From Malania oleifera (lineage: Eukaryota; Streptophyta; Magnoliopsida; Santalales; Ximeniaceae), in contig NC_080427.1 in NCBI RefSeq assembly GCF_029873635.1, forward strand, positions 74,121,348-74,185,347: a stretch of DNA of 64,000 bases. Reading direction: 5' to 3'. Under the pieces are notes generated by a model. That model was not told the DNA's origin. It searched no databases and saw only the letters and a list, made by a program, of their open reading frames with translations. Position numbers and translations under genes: made by a program. Shown here one piece after another: positions 11,309-22,090 of the stretch (its first letter is position 1; every line of letters begins with the position of its first letter).

Positions 11309-13500
11309 TCATCAAATTTCTTACTTTCAACTACTCACTTAACTTGTTCTTATATATGAAGAAATACTCCATTTCCTTCTTCGGATTGTCTTAGAACTTG
11401 AATATCATAATGCTAAGTGTTTATCGGAAACATTAAATGATTGGAATGACTACGGGCCCATTAGGAAGATCCACATCAAACGCATTTGCCCCATATTTGC
11501 GTGAAATTCTGCACACTGCAATCTTCTCACCCTTATCCTGTGCTAGATGATTACTTCATCACTTGATCTAAAAGCTTAACTTGTCACTACAAGCCACTAA
11601 TGTATCAAGCCTTTACCACTTCCTTGCACATGCAGCCTGGTTGCAAATGGGGAGGTAAGCGAGTAGTGAACAACATCTGCTGAGGAGTAAGATCATTTTC
11701 AAAAAATAATCAATAAACACATGCAACAAGAATAGAAATCAAGACCAAGACCATCGCTCTGGTATTACACACTAAATCACCACTTGACTTAAAGCTTAAG
11801 TTGTTTAGTTGTCAGCTGCATATCCAGCCTTACCAATAGGAATCAAAAAGAAATTTATCTTCTAGGAAATACTGCCACTAATTCTCCATCTTGATATCAT
11901 TTGCATTTCCAATGACCATCACTAGCTTCTCTATATAATAATGGTTCATTTTCGTCAGCTGTTGACAGACCTCTTCTAGGAGCTCCTTTAGTTTCAGCAC
12001 AAGTAAACATGGGCCTAACTGCGCACGCTTTACTAAGCCCACAACCTAATTCTGGCTCTAACCATAAAATATTTGCAAAGGACTGCTGCTCCATATGTTC
12101 ACAATTTGGTTGTAAACAATTCAGGTTGTTGTAAGAGTTAAACCCATTGCCAAATTTCGTTCAATTCGAGAGACCTCAATAGGTTGAGCAAACTCCAGTA
12201 CACAGTCTCCATTTTTCCATTAGTTTGGTTAAGGAAATGGCACACAGTGATCTACTGTAGCTCGGTTGCCAGCACAACCCCTAAAGAGTTCTCTAGAAAT
12301 GGTTAAGGAACTTTTGAATTTCTATCTGATGCTAATGCATTTTGAAGAAATGATAAAAATCAATAAATAAATAAATAATTTCTTTTTTTGGCAGTCTAAG
12401 AATATATATAGTAAAAGAGGGCGACACCTCCTTTCTTTATTAAAAAACCTTTCACTTATGATAGAATAATACTATCATTCTAGTAAAACAAGTTACAAAC
12501 AAATAACAACCTAATAACTCTAAATAATCTAGATAAAATAAAAAAAAAATTAAATAAACCTAACCCACTAAACAAAAATCGAGAGATTGAATTAATGACG
12601 AAAGAAAATTACTCATATGGACCTGTGGAGCATAACGCTAGGTAAAAGTTTATAGAATCTATAATGTTTTGCTGCTGGTTTTCCGTGGTTTGCTTGTTTG
12701 ATAGGCTTCTACACACCCAAACACATCGAGAAATCATAAAAAAAATTTGTAAAGAATGTTCTAACATGTTATCACTATTATAATTTTCATGTAGTTTTAG
12801 CTAAATTTATCTGCTCCACTAGCATGCAAGGCTGAGGCAGTTAGAATTTAAAAAAAGAAATGTCTCATTAATTAGAACCACGAGTAAAACATCCCAAAAA
12901 TGCTAAAAGAAGTATTTTTTTTATAAAAAAAAATACACCACTACGAGTACAGCATGTACAGAAAAAATGCATTGTAAAAAAATCTATAAATCAATCATCT
13001 AACTCGAGTTATGATACAGTAATTATAGACACCACTTCTTCATAGCATAAATTCATTAATTATCAAATTAGAGATTTGCCATTGAATCAATAATTGATTC
13101 TTGTGTTTTAATATGCTCAATACATTTCACGATCATGTCTAGAAGATGAAATTGCAAATTTGCACTAATCAAAATCCTTTGGTATTTAAATTACCCAATT
13201 TTGAAATTTTGATTGGGTTTCTTTTTATTGGGTAATGTTTTTTTGCCTTAATAATCTGGTAACCCTTACGTTTAGTGCAAGAAAGGGATCCGCTGCCCAT
13301 GTCTTGGGACTTTCATATTTATTTTTGTCACTGGTAGTCTTTCTAAATTATGCTCTCTTTTTATTCAGGAAAAAAGAGCTTAATAAACTAGATCAATACT
13401 TTGGATGGAATCAAAATTCACACAAATTCAAATCTAAACCTCTCCCAAACATTAGTGTTTTTAATTTTTGACACGAATACCTGCTAAGTTGCTTGAGTTG
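11309..13500. other. Unassigned intergenic DNA
   Basis: AT-rich DNA without recognisable domains. A 65-codon minus-strand ORF (12094-11897) has mixed composition (ELGCGLSKACAVRP) but no family I recognise, and it is probably chance. The stretch 12400-12560 (TTTATTAAAAAACC, then AT-rich) could be the end of an old element. Poly-A runs occur near 12541 and 12927. Confidence 0.4.
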
Positions 13501-14360
13501 TTGGGAACATATCTAGCATGCCGTTAAATTTTAAAACTCATGAGATATGCACATCACTACACCAGAGTGAGCAAACTACAGAAAAATCCAAAATTCTTGT
13601 ATGTAAGACTTGAAAGGAAGAACTGAAGATGAAGAAGAGAGTGGAAGTGGGTGGGATCCAGTTACCTGGATAAGGGTGAGCTGTGGAGCCGTGAACTTAA
13701 AAATCAAAATAAGAGCCCAGCCCAGCCCAGCCCAGTCCAGTCAGGTATGCCTGCAAATCTGAGAAGGAGTCCAGCCCATTCACAGCTCAGCACGCCTGCG
13801 AAACAGAGAAACAACCCAGCCCCTTACCCTGCAAAGCCGAGCTCCTACAGCACGCAGCACAGCACACCTGCAATTCAGAACATGGCCATGCCTAGCCCCA
13901 CGTGGCCTTGTTCCAGCGAAGAAAAATGCAGCCCCGGGAAATTCGGAAAGAAATCAGATGAGTACCCTTTATACCAATTTCTCGCAAATCCGTTCTGGAC
14001 TCAAAATCGAAACTGATTAGGATGACAGGGGGGAAAGGAAAATTATTAATAAAAGAATATTACCTTACCTTGATTTTCTTCTTTCAATCCTGTACGAAGC
14101 TGTATCAGGTAATTTTTCGTATCCCACTATTATGCTTGGTGCCTTCTTGTAACCTCTGCAAGCCTACGAGCTTCTTGGGGCTTTCTTTAGGACTTCAACC
14201 TTCACACAATAGCATTTGAAAATGGAAAGAAATAACTCAAAAGAGAGAGATATTTTTGGACTGAATATGCTTTTATTAATTGTTCTTAATTTGCCCTCCC
14301 CGAACACAAGGATCGGAGTTCCCTTATTTAGGCAAGCAACTACGAGAGGATAAGCACACC
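13501..14360. other. Unassigned DNA, possible pararetroviral leader plus a CCCAG-rich patch
   Basis: A 121-codon plus-strand ORF at 13651-14016 is a by-product of CCCAG/CAGCAC repeats (13717-13745 onward) and is not convincing as a gene. On the minus strand, 14360-14040 lies just downstream of the pararetroviral ORF2-like region. It contains CTAAATAAGGGAACTCC (about 14330), a TATA-like context, which would fit a pararetroviral intergenic/leader segment. That is inference only. Confidence 0.35.
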
Positions 14361-14429
14361 TTACTTTCTCAAAAGCAGATGCCCATCGAACAAGACATAA
14401 AGAAAAAACATAAAGTAAAAGCTAAATTT

Positions 14430-15821
14430 CACTAATCTCAGGGCACTAATGATTACTTCATCGTGCTCCTTTCTTCCTAGTTCTACAAGTACTATGTGAA
14501 GATCGCTCTTCATGGCATGGGTTGAAGGAAGATGATGCTCCCAATTTTTAATTTGATTAATAATTTTTCTAGCTTCAATAGCAAATTTTGCTAAAGATGC
14601 TTCTTCAAATTTTTGGAGAAATTTTCCTTCAATAGCAATCAAATTTTCATGATCCGTGAAGAAAATACAATCTAAATCTATTCTAACTTCGAGAAGATAA
14701 ATCCCCCATAAGGACTGAACCAAATCAAAAAACTTTCTATGTTTTTGGAAATCTTCCCAGTCTGGTTCCTCTTCATGAAAATCTGAGACCGCTCAGTCTT
14801 TCCAATCTTCTGGAGAGAGATTTCAAAATAAAACCTTTCTTTATTTCAATTCAATGGGTTCGATGTAGCCAATCCACCATAACCGTCTTGGATTAGTGAA
14901 ATTTAGCACATGTTTTACCATTGATGGAAGAAATTCAAAAGCTTGTCATGTTTTGCTGAATCCAAAGAATTGGACTTCTCTCGTCCTTAAGGCCTTTAGT
15001 ACTGCTATTAGCAACTCGGGATTAATATTTCTAGGTAAGTGTAATTTTGGAATACACAGACCACTTCTCATCCAAAACTTCTTCAACTCGAGATATTATG
15101 AAATACCTACTATCACTCTTGTAGTAAAATTATATTTCTTTAACTAAATATCCATTTCAACTTTGAGTTTAATCTGCTGATGAATGAGTTTGGATGTATT
15201 TTCCCTACTCATAGATATGAAGTTTTCTGAAATAATGGACTCAAATTCTTCCATTGTTTCTACCACTTCTCTTAAATTAACTAAAAAATATGTATTTGCT
15301 GGGACTGCTGGATTATTAATTATCCCTTCTAGAAAATCTTTTTTTCTCTTCATAATTTCTAGAGTCCTTCCCAGAAAATCTTCAATAACAAAATCAACTT
15401 CAGTTGTTTCTCTATCCTTCCTGGATTCTGAAACATTTCTGTTGATTGTAACTAAGTCATTTCTCTGTCTACCTTCTCCTTTTACCTTCCTAGATCTAGG
15501 GTTTTGAACACACTGGGTGTTGTAGTGTCCATATTGATTGCAGACGAAACACTGAATATGACTTTTGTCGCTGGACTTGTCATCCTTTCTGGACAAGGTT
15601 TCCTTCTTCATTTGGTTTTGTTCCAGGACTGGAACTGGTCGTTCTATTTTCTGAGAAATACTTCTTCTTTCTTTACTACATCCTTCTCCTTTTCTGGGGT
15701 TGAAAGTTATCTGCCTCTCTCTATCAACAAATCTGGCAACTGGGCAATTTGTCACCTTATGCCTTTCTTGACAAATTGGACATTTGAACTGGTTGCTACT
15801 CTTGCTGCTACTGCTCGCCAT
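14430..15821 (-). pseudogene. Pararetroviral second ORF with two zinc-knuckle-like motifs
   Basis: Starts at the ATG at 15821, which overlaps the RNase H stop (15808-15810) by 14 nt in another frame; termination-coupled start or reinitiation is plausible. The intact first part (225 codons, to 15144) has CPICQERHKVTNC near the N-terminus and a CCHC knuckle CFVCNQYGHYNTQC at about residues 88-101. A basic stretch and an acidic, helical C-terminal half (VDFVIEDFLGRTLEIMKRKK) follow. Recognisable coding continues after stops, including 14723-14430 (FEEASLAKFAIEARKII). Function unknown; the knuckle suggests nucleic-acid binding. Confidence 0.65.
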
Positions 15822-17438
15822 TTGATTTGTAAGAATTCAAATATCTAGTTAGAGTATCAGCAATAATATTATATTTTCTCTTAATATGTTCTACATTAAA
15901 GGAATAATATTGTAACTCATTCCTCCACCTAACCAATCTTGCTTGAATGTATCGTTTTAATTTAATTCCCATTAAATGCTTTACATAGGAACTATCTATT
16001 CTAACGATGAACGGTTTACCCAAGAAAAGTTCATTAGCCCTAATTCCTTTAAGGACTGCTAACAACTCCTTTTCATGAACTGGGTAATTCAATTCTGCTC
16101 CATTAAAACACCAACTCCAATATCTACTGAGGTGTTTAGTTTAATCAATCTTCCTGATTTTTAAAACACATCCTCATGCAATATATGAAGCATCAGTCTC
16201 TAGAATTATATCTAATTTTGTACCATCTGGATATTCTAATTTTGGAAAATTCTTGGCTTCTTTCTTTAAGGCTTTTACTACTTCAATATCCTCTGAAGTC
16301 CAATTCTAGGGATTCTTTACTAAAACATTTTTCTGAATTGGAGTTGCCTTTTCTGCCAAATTTTTTATAATTTTCTAATATAATTCAATACTCCTAGAAG
16401 GCATTGACACTGCCTTCTATCTTTGAATTCATCAGGAAATTCACAAAACCTTTCTGCTATATGAGGTTAAAGTTCCTCTTCACTTCCTTGAATTTTTAAA
16501 CCTAGAAATTCAATCTGAGGTTTCATCCAAATGGTTTTTCTTTCTGAAAGAACCATTCCTTCTTTTTTGAACACTTGTGCCACCTACTTCAAATGTTCCA
16601 TGTGATCCCTAGTATTTTTACTAAATACTAAAACATCATCAATGTAAATTGCAACAAATCCAATCATTCCTTCAAACGCTTTATCCATCCTTCTCTGGAA
16701 GATTCCTGGGGCATTCTTCAATGCAAATGCTATAACTAGCCATTCGAAAAGCCCAATTGGCGTAGTGAAGGTTGTAAGAGCTACTGCTCTTTCCTTGACC
16801 TTTATCTGCCAGTACCTTGATTTGAGATTGAATTTTGAATAAACTAAGGGTTTCTCCCTTCTTATTCTATTTCTAAGAGAGTCCTGATTAGGTAAGTTAT
16901 ACCCATCGTCTCTTGTTTCTTTATTCAAATCTCTATAATCAATAACCATTTTGGCTTTTCCTCTTACTTGCTCTGCATAATTTGTTACCATGAATGCAAC
17001 ACTCCTGTGCTCACTGGTACTGTGCCTAATTAGTCCCAAATTTAATAATTCTAGAATTTGTTTCTCAAATTCCTTTATCATTTCATTTGGTTAACTAATC
17101 CCTTTACTCTTGATAATCGTATATGGATTTTTTAGCACAGTATCAGCTTCTAGCATGACCTTCTGTCATAATTCCTGCGGATTCTCTGACCAATTTTTTG
17201 AAAGCATCTTCTTAACTTCTTCAAGATTACTTTCTTCTTCTTCTAATTGATTTTTCATTAGGATCCTCTTTGATACCAATTCCTTCCAATTATCAAGTTT
17301 CTCCTCATAATCAGACCTTCTCTCCTCAACAAACATATAATTCCTTATATTAGTTCTTGAGGACTTAGGGATGAAATGGTTATCTAGGACTATTCCTTCT
17401 GAAAATATCGTAAATGGCTGATATTTTATAAGAAACAC
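15808..17438 (-). pseudogene. Pararetroviral polymerase remnant (RT and RNase H)
   Basis: The first segment (17438-17166) has a protease-tail-like FSEGIVLDNHFIPKS and a charged coiled stretch ending NWSENPQEL. RT lies at 17081-16584, with EFEKQILELLNLGLIRHSTS, HRSVAFMVTN, KMVIDYRDLNKETRDDGYNL, the catalytic YIDD (about 16640) and VFSKNTRDHMEHL. A stop-rich connection region follows. RNase H (16092-15808) shows VHEKELLAVLKGIRANELF and FIVRIDSSYVKHLM, and ends NIIADTLTRYL with the last catalytic Asp. It is broken by several stops between 16584 and 16092. Confidence 0.85.
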
Positions 17439-17599
17439 AATTCCTAACAGAAAATCATTTGCTTAATTCTTTCTGGATTTAATCTTAGTGTAGGCAATGC
17501 AATGAAAATGGGTTGGATAGCAATGGAAGTTATCAAGGAAGTGGGTTGTAGGGAGGAGGACTGTCATGACGATCTAAAAGGGCTATTTGAAAAAATTGA

Positions 17600-19786
17600 G
17601 GAGGGGAAAAATTCTACAGATAGGAAGGCTGTCTCATTATTAATCCTAAGATTTTATCATGGAATGTTAGGAGAATGAATAATATGGTGAAGAGAAGCTG
17701 AATTAAATATGTTGGAACTATGAAAACTAGATATCCTATGCATGCAAAAAACCAAAATGGAAAGCATAGGAAACAAGAAATTAAAGTTGATATGGAAAAA
17801 TAGTCAAAGTGTTCATTCTTGAAAGCAATTGGGTACTCTAGTGACATTCTAGTGGCTTGGAACTTCACTTATTTTAAAAGCAACGAAATTATTAGAGGTA
17901 GTTTCTCCATCACAGTCGTATTTTAGAATGTCCTAACAAGTTGGGAATGGATGCATACAGTGGTTTATGGTCCGCATGATGCTATGGAGAAATTGTCCTT
18001 AAGGGCAGAATTGGTAGAACATAAGGAAAATTTCACACTACCATGGTGCATTTGCGGAAACTTTAATGGGATTAGATTTCTCAATGAAAGAACAGGTTGT
18101 ACCCAAATATCCCAGCCCTTGAGTCACGTCTCTGCATTTATATCAAAATGGGAACTGATTAATTTACTGCTTAACAGGGCGGAATTCACCTAGGCCAACA
18201 ATTAGGGCACACTCCTATAATGTCCAAGCTTGACAGATTCCTGATTACTTCAGATTGGTTGGATAAATTTCCCTAGACTTGTCAAATGGCATTGACTTGT
18301 TGCATATCAGATCATAATCCCATCATGATTGATTGTGGGGGTATGAAATGGGGAAGTGCTTCTTTCATATTCAACAACAGCTGGTTAATGACATATCAGT
18401 TACAGAGAAAAATGGAGGATTTGGTGGGAGGACATGATCTTTAGTGACACAACATCGTATGTATTGGCAAACAAAAAAAAAAAACCATGAAGGCTCATTT
18501 GAAAAAAATGGAGTAAAGAGTATATGACATCTGAATCACAGTTTAAGGCTTCAAGATTATTAGAGGTGGACTATTAGAGTAGAAAGGAAGGGCAAGGTCA
18601 CTTAAATGAAGAAGAAAAAGCAAAGAAAAAGGAAGTTAATAAAAATCTCCTTTAGTTGCTAGATAGGGAGGAAGAACCCTAGAGAATCAAGTCAAAAGAA
18701 TTGTGGCTGAAAGTTGAGGATAAAAATGCCAGATTCTTCCACAAAATGGATTTATTAAATAGAAGGAGGAAATTCATCACAAGGTTGGTTATCCATAATA
18801 AGGTATGCACAACCTAAGAAGAAATAAACTCCAGAATCACAAAATACTTCCATGACATTCTTCAAGAGCCCTATGAATGAGTGGAGGCCTAGACTTAAAG
18901 AGGATGAAATTGCATCCTTATCAAGTAAACACAAGGAAGTTCTTGAGAAACCATTCTCGAAAAACAAGATTTGGAAAGCCATTTTATCGTTAGATGGGGA
19001 CAAATCGCCATGCCCAGACAGGTTCACCATCTTCTTTATTCAGAAATGTTGGGGATTCTTAAAGGAATATTTCATGGATGCTTTCAAGGAATTTCACAAT
19101 AAAGAAAGATTTGAAAAAGCCTAAACACCACCTTCATTTTAACCATCACAAAGAAGGGTGGGGCTAAAAATATAAAAGACTTCAGGCCAATAAGTATAGT
19201 GGGTACTTTTTATAAAATCCTAGCAAAGGTTCTTTCTAATAGAATTCAAGGGGTTATACCCTTGGTCATCTGTAAGTAGCAAATGGCCTTTGTTGTAGGA
19301 AGACAAATCCTTGATACAGCTTTGATTGCAAATGAGGGAGTTGATTTCCTGTGGAAAAACAAGATCAAAAGTTTTATGTGTAAGCTTGATTTATTAAAGG
19401 CTTTTGATTATGCCAATTGGAAATATCTCATCAACATGCTTAGAATAATGGGATTTGGAGAAAATTAAGTGGAAAAACTAGATAGAATGGTGCATCTCAA
19501 CAACATCTTTCTCGATTTTGGTCAACAAAAGGGCAATTGGTTTCTTCAAGAACACAAGGGGTCTGAGACAAGGTTATCTCTTTCACAGATGATAAATAGA
19601 AGTTTGAATACCAGTCTGTTGAAGGTAATTATTCTTCATAATTCATCTCACTCCAACACATTATCCGACCTCCTTTTTGCATATGATACATTGATTTTCT
19701 ATAGCAACACTAATTCTAATTTCAGAAACTTAAGGGCCATACTTCTCAATTTTGAAGCAGTTGCGGTGATTTATATTCCTTTGTAA
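17600..19786 (+). mobile_element. LINE (L1-like) fragment, endonuclease plus RT
   Basis: An APE-type endonuclease begins near 17650 (KILSWNVRRMN) and continues at 17951-18193 with VVYGPHDAMEKLSLRAEL, WCICGNFNGIRF (catalytic GDFN box with Asp to Gly-Asn) and FISKWELINL. It ends in SDHNPIMIDCGGMKWG (about 18308-18355). RT starts at about 18850: AILSLDGDKSPCPDRFTIFF, then [19 protein letters not shown] (19173), AFVVGRQILDTALIANEGVD (19286) and CKLDLLKAFDYANW (19380). The later RT boxes are degraded. No poly-A tail is visible at 19786, so the 3' end is missing. Frameshifts and stops make it inactive. Confidence 0.88.
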
Positions 19787-20780
19787 TCATTAGTTTCCTT
19801 ATCTTTATTAAAGCAAGAGGTTACTGTATGTGAGGAAGATTGAAGCAAGACCTCTCACCCACACATTTGCACAAGAGACAAAAGAGAAGTAAAAGGAGGA
19901 GGAGGGGTCTCTAAGATCACCCATGCAAATAAAAGGAGGAGGTTCCATGTCCTTAGCCTTGCACACATGCCCCCGTGCACATGGCCACCCCTACCTCTTT
20001 ATGATTTTACTTTATAATTTCTTACTTTATTTTGTTTTCATTTCATTTTAACTGTATCCATCTTTGTGCTTTATGATTTTTAAATGTGTTGTTTAGTCCC
20101 AGGGAATGTCTTTTACGCATATATGTCAATTTATATAAATGGTGTTATTTATTTATTGAACTGGTTTATATTGTGGAAATGAAGGGATATTTTCAACTAT
20201 ATTGGTGTGAGTACAATACACAAATGCTATTTTTAGTTAAATGGAGAATGGGATGTTTTCTGTATACACTAAAACTCATGTTGGCCACACACTGATATTA
20301 ACTTAATCTGCCTTACTGAGATGTGTCTCACCCCAATATACAAATCATCTTTCTCAGGACCATCTCGAGATCAAACTTAGTGAGCTTCGGGGCGGGGTGA
20401 TAAGTAGTTTTGTGAGTGTCTATAAGAACTCTAATGTATTTAAGTTATGTTTGAAGTTCCTGAATATGTAATATTGTTGTATGGACTGAGATGGTTCTCT
20501 CATTTTCTGGTTGTAATATGGAAATTGGGAGACTCCTATGTATGTTAGTAGTTCAGAACTCTGGTAATGTATTTGCAGGATGTTTCATTTATTTCCGCTA
20601 CTTTTATATGATAACTATGGTATCAAGAATACAGATGTTACTAAAGTAGCACCACAAGCCCCACGTGGCGGGTCGGGGCGCTACCATTATCCTGTGGAAT
20701 AGGCATAGCTGAACCACATAAAATTTGTCTCGTATATATTAATTTTTTAATTATTTTCTGCATTTTTATTATATTAAGAA
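19787..20780. other. Unassigned; possible gypsy LTR remnant
   Basis: Two blocks resemble the chromovirus LTR at 31.0-32.8 kb but in plus orientation: GATGTGTCTCACCCC (20320; compare GGGGTGAGACACCTC at 31395) and GGGTCGGGGCG (20669; compare the LTR terminus GGTCGGGGCGTGACA). The sequence between is not alignable by eye and no edges or TSD are found. Low confidence. Confidence 0.35.
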
Positions 20781-21084
20781 ATGAGCGGGCCAGCCTTCAG
20801 GCCTAGCCGATATTGTCCACTTTGGCCTTCAGTCTCACACAGTTCGAAAACGCACCCAATGAGAAGAGAACCAACCGTCTTAAATGGCAGAACTCCTCCC
20901 GACCTCCCAACCGATGTGGGATTGCTTTCACAACACTCCCCCTTAATCCCACATACGAGGTCTTCAGGACCTGAATGGGCCACCAAGAAAGGAGCGAGTC
21001 CATATTGTCCGTTTTGGGCTTTAGGCACGCACAATTTTAAAACGCGTCAAACCGCCCCGCCGGGGGGGGGGGGGGGGGGGGGGA
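20781..21084. repeat. Dispersed repeat with internal TATTGTCC duplication and poly-G
   Basis: GATATTGTCCACTTTGGCC at 20808 and CATATTGTCCGTTTTGGGC at 21001 are direct repeats, each followed about 35 bases later by TTCGAAAACGC or TTTTAAAACGCG. Between them lies CCAACCGATGTGGGATTGC. From memory of plant genomes this TATTGTCC/AAAACGCG/GATGTGGGAT combination recurs as a dispersed non-coding repeat; I cannot name its class. It ends in a run of about 22 G (21062-21083), a likely assembly-difficult site. Confidence 0.55.
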
Positions 21085-21640
21085 TGTGGAACCGAATTCT
21101 CTCTCCATTGTAGCCTACATCTGCATGTATCGTGCCCTCTTCTGCATCAACGCCGGCCTCGCCAGCCTCCTCGTCTCCGTGAGACTTGCATTGGGAGGGA
21201 AGAGCGTTAGGGGCGCATCGTTCTTTATTCGAGCTTTTGTATTATCATCGCCGCCGCAGAATTTCAGACATTGCTAACGCCCTTGTCGCGAATGCGGTGC
21301 TAGGTTGTTCCTGTTTCTTTGCTTGTGTGCCTAACCTAATTTCTGGCCTTGCATCTGCGTTTTCTTATCTTTTCAATTGCAAACCAGCTGCGAGCCTGTG
21401 ATCAGTAGTCCCCTCCAACACACCAACTCAAACTTATACTAGAGTTGCTGCTACGGGTATTAGTTTTGCTTTAGAATCTTAATATTATAAATCGTGTTAT
21501 TGGAAATGTCATTCTCAGTCAACTACAATTCGCCCCCTCTATCGCTGGAATTTTTGCTTAATTGTTATTCTGAAGCTTATATATTTGAGGATGTTTGGGA
21601 ATATGAATGGAGATAGTGGTTCATGAATTTATAACTTAGT
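21085..21640. other. Unassigned GC-richer stretch
   Basis: A locally GC- and CpG-richer patch with short overlapping plus-strand ORFs (21086-21277, 21186-21401) of no recognisable family. Possibly debris of a gene or LTR leader; no function proposed. Confidence 0.35.
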
Positions 21641-22090
21641 GCTGATTCATGTATTTATGCCCAATAACTGTTCGTGTTTTTGTGTGAATGAGTTTATGTA
21701 CGGCATGTTAGTGTGTGTGAACGTGAGGGCTTGTGAGTGAAACAGTTGTGCAGGTGAGCTCATCCTATGAAGTTGTTTCGTTCGATTTTAGAGCTCAGTG
21801 CATATTCGAGCGTTTATGCTCACTAAGTGTTTGCGTTTTTGCGTGAAAGAGTTTGTGTATTGCATGTTTATGTGAACGTGTGAGCTTGTGAGTTAAAGTG
21901 TCGTGCAGGTAAGCTCATCCTATAAAGTTGTTACATTCCGTTTGAAAACTTTAGTGCATATTTATGTATTTATGCTCAATAAGTGATTCTGTTTTCCCGT
22001 AAAAGAGTTTGTGCATGGCATGTTTTTGTGTGAACGCGTGGGCTTGTGAATTAAAGTGTTGTGCAGGTGAGCTCATCCTATAAGGTTGAT
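21640..22090. repeat. 155-158 bp tandem repeat, about three units
   Basis: GTGCAGGTGAGCTCATCCTAT-like sequence starts at 21748, 21903 (GTAAGCTC variant) and 22061. Each unit also carries TATTTATGC..AATAA, GAGTTTGTG, GCATGTT and GTGTGAACG..TG..CTTGTGA. Units differ by about 15-20%, so it is an old local amplification of satellite-like period. Confidence 0.9.

Larger units (their letters stand above)
14361..17460 (-). mobile_element. Endogenous pararetrovirus fragment (Caulimoviridae-like)
   Basis: Minus-strand order: protease tail, RT, RNase H (17438-15808), then a second ORF overlapping the RNase H stop (15821-14361). The RT resembles caulimovirid rather than gypsy RT (KNAPGIFQRRMDKAFEG, AIYIDDVLVFSKN), and no LTR flanks it. 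The movement and coat protein part expected upstream is absent; the sequence changes into LINE DNA at about 17.46-17.6 kb. A polymerase ORF followed by a second ORF resembles the two-ORF layout of florendoviruses, but I cannot confirm the genus. Multiple stops and frameshifts show an old, inactive copy. Confidence 0.8.

Noticed and set aside
11897..12094. 65-codon minus-strand ORF with varied composition as a possible host exon
   Set aside because: Too short, no recognisable domain, no clear splice context; left as unassigned.
13651..14016. 121-codon Pro/Ser-rich plus-strand ORF
   Set aside because: Arises from CCCAG and CAGCAC repeats; no family resemblance, and the composition follows the repeat.
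15184..15848. Plus-strand ORFs of 107 and 114 codons
   Set aside because: Antisense shadows of the pararetroviral second ORF with its CCHC motif on the minus strand.
19787..20690. Definite solo LTR of the chromovirus family
   Set aside because: Only two short blocks match; no edges or TSD found, so kept as low-confidence remnant only.
21748..22090. CRISPR-like repeat/spacer array
   Set aside because: Plant DNA; contiguous 155-158 bp tandem units with no short repeat and unique spacer structure.
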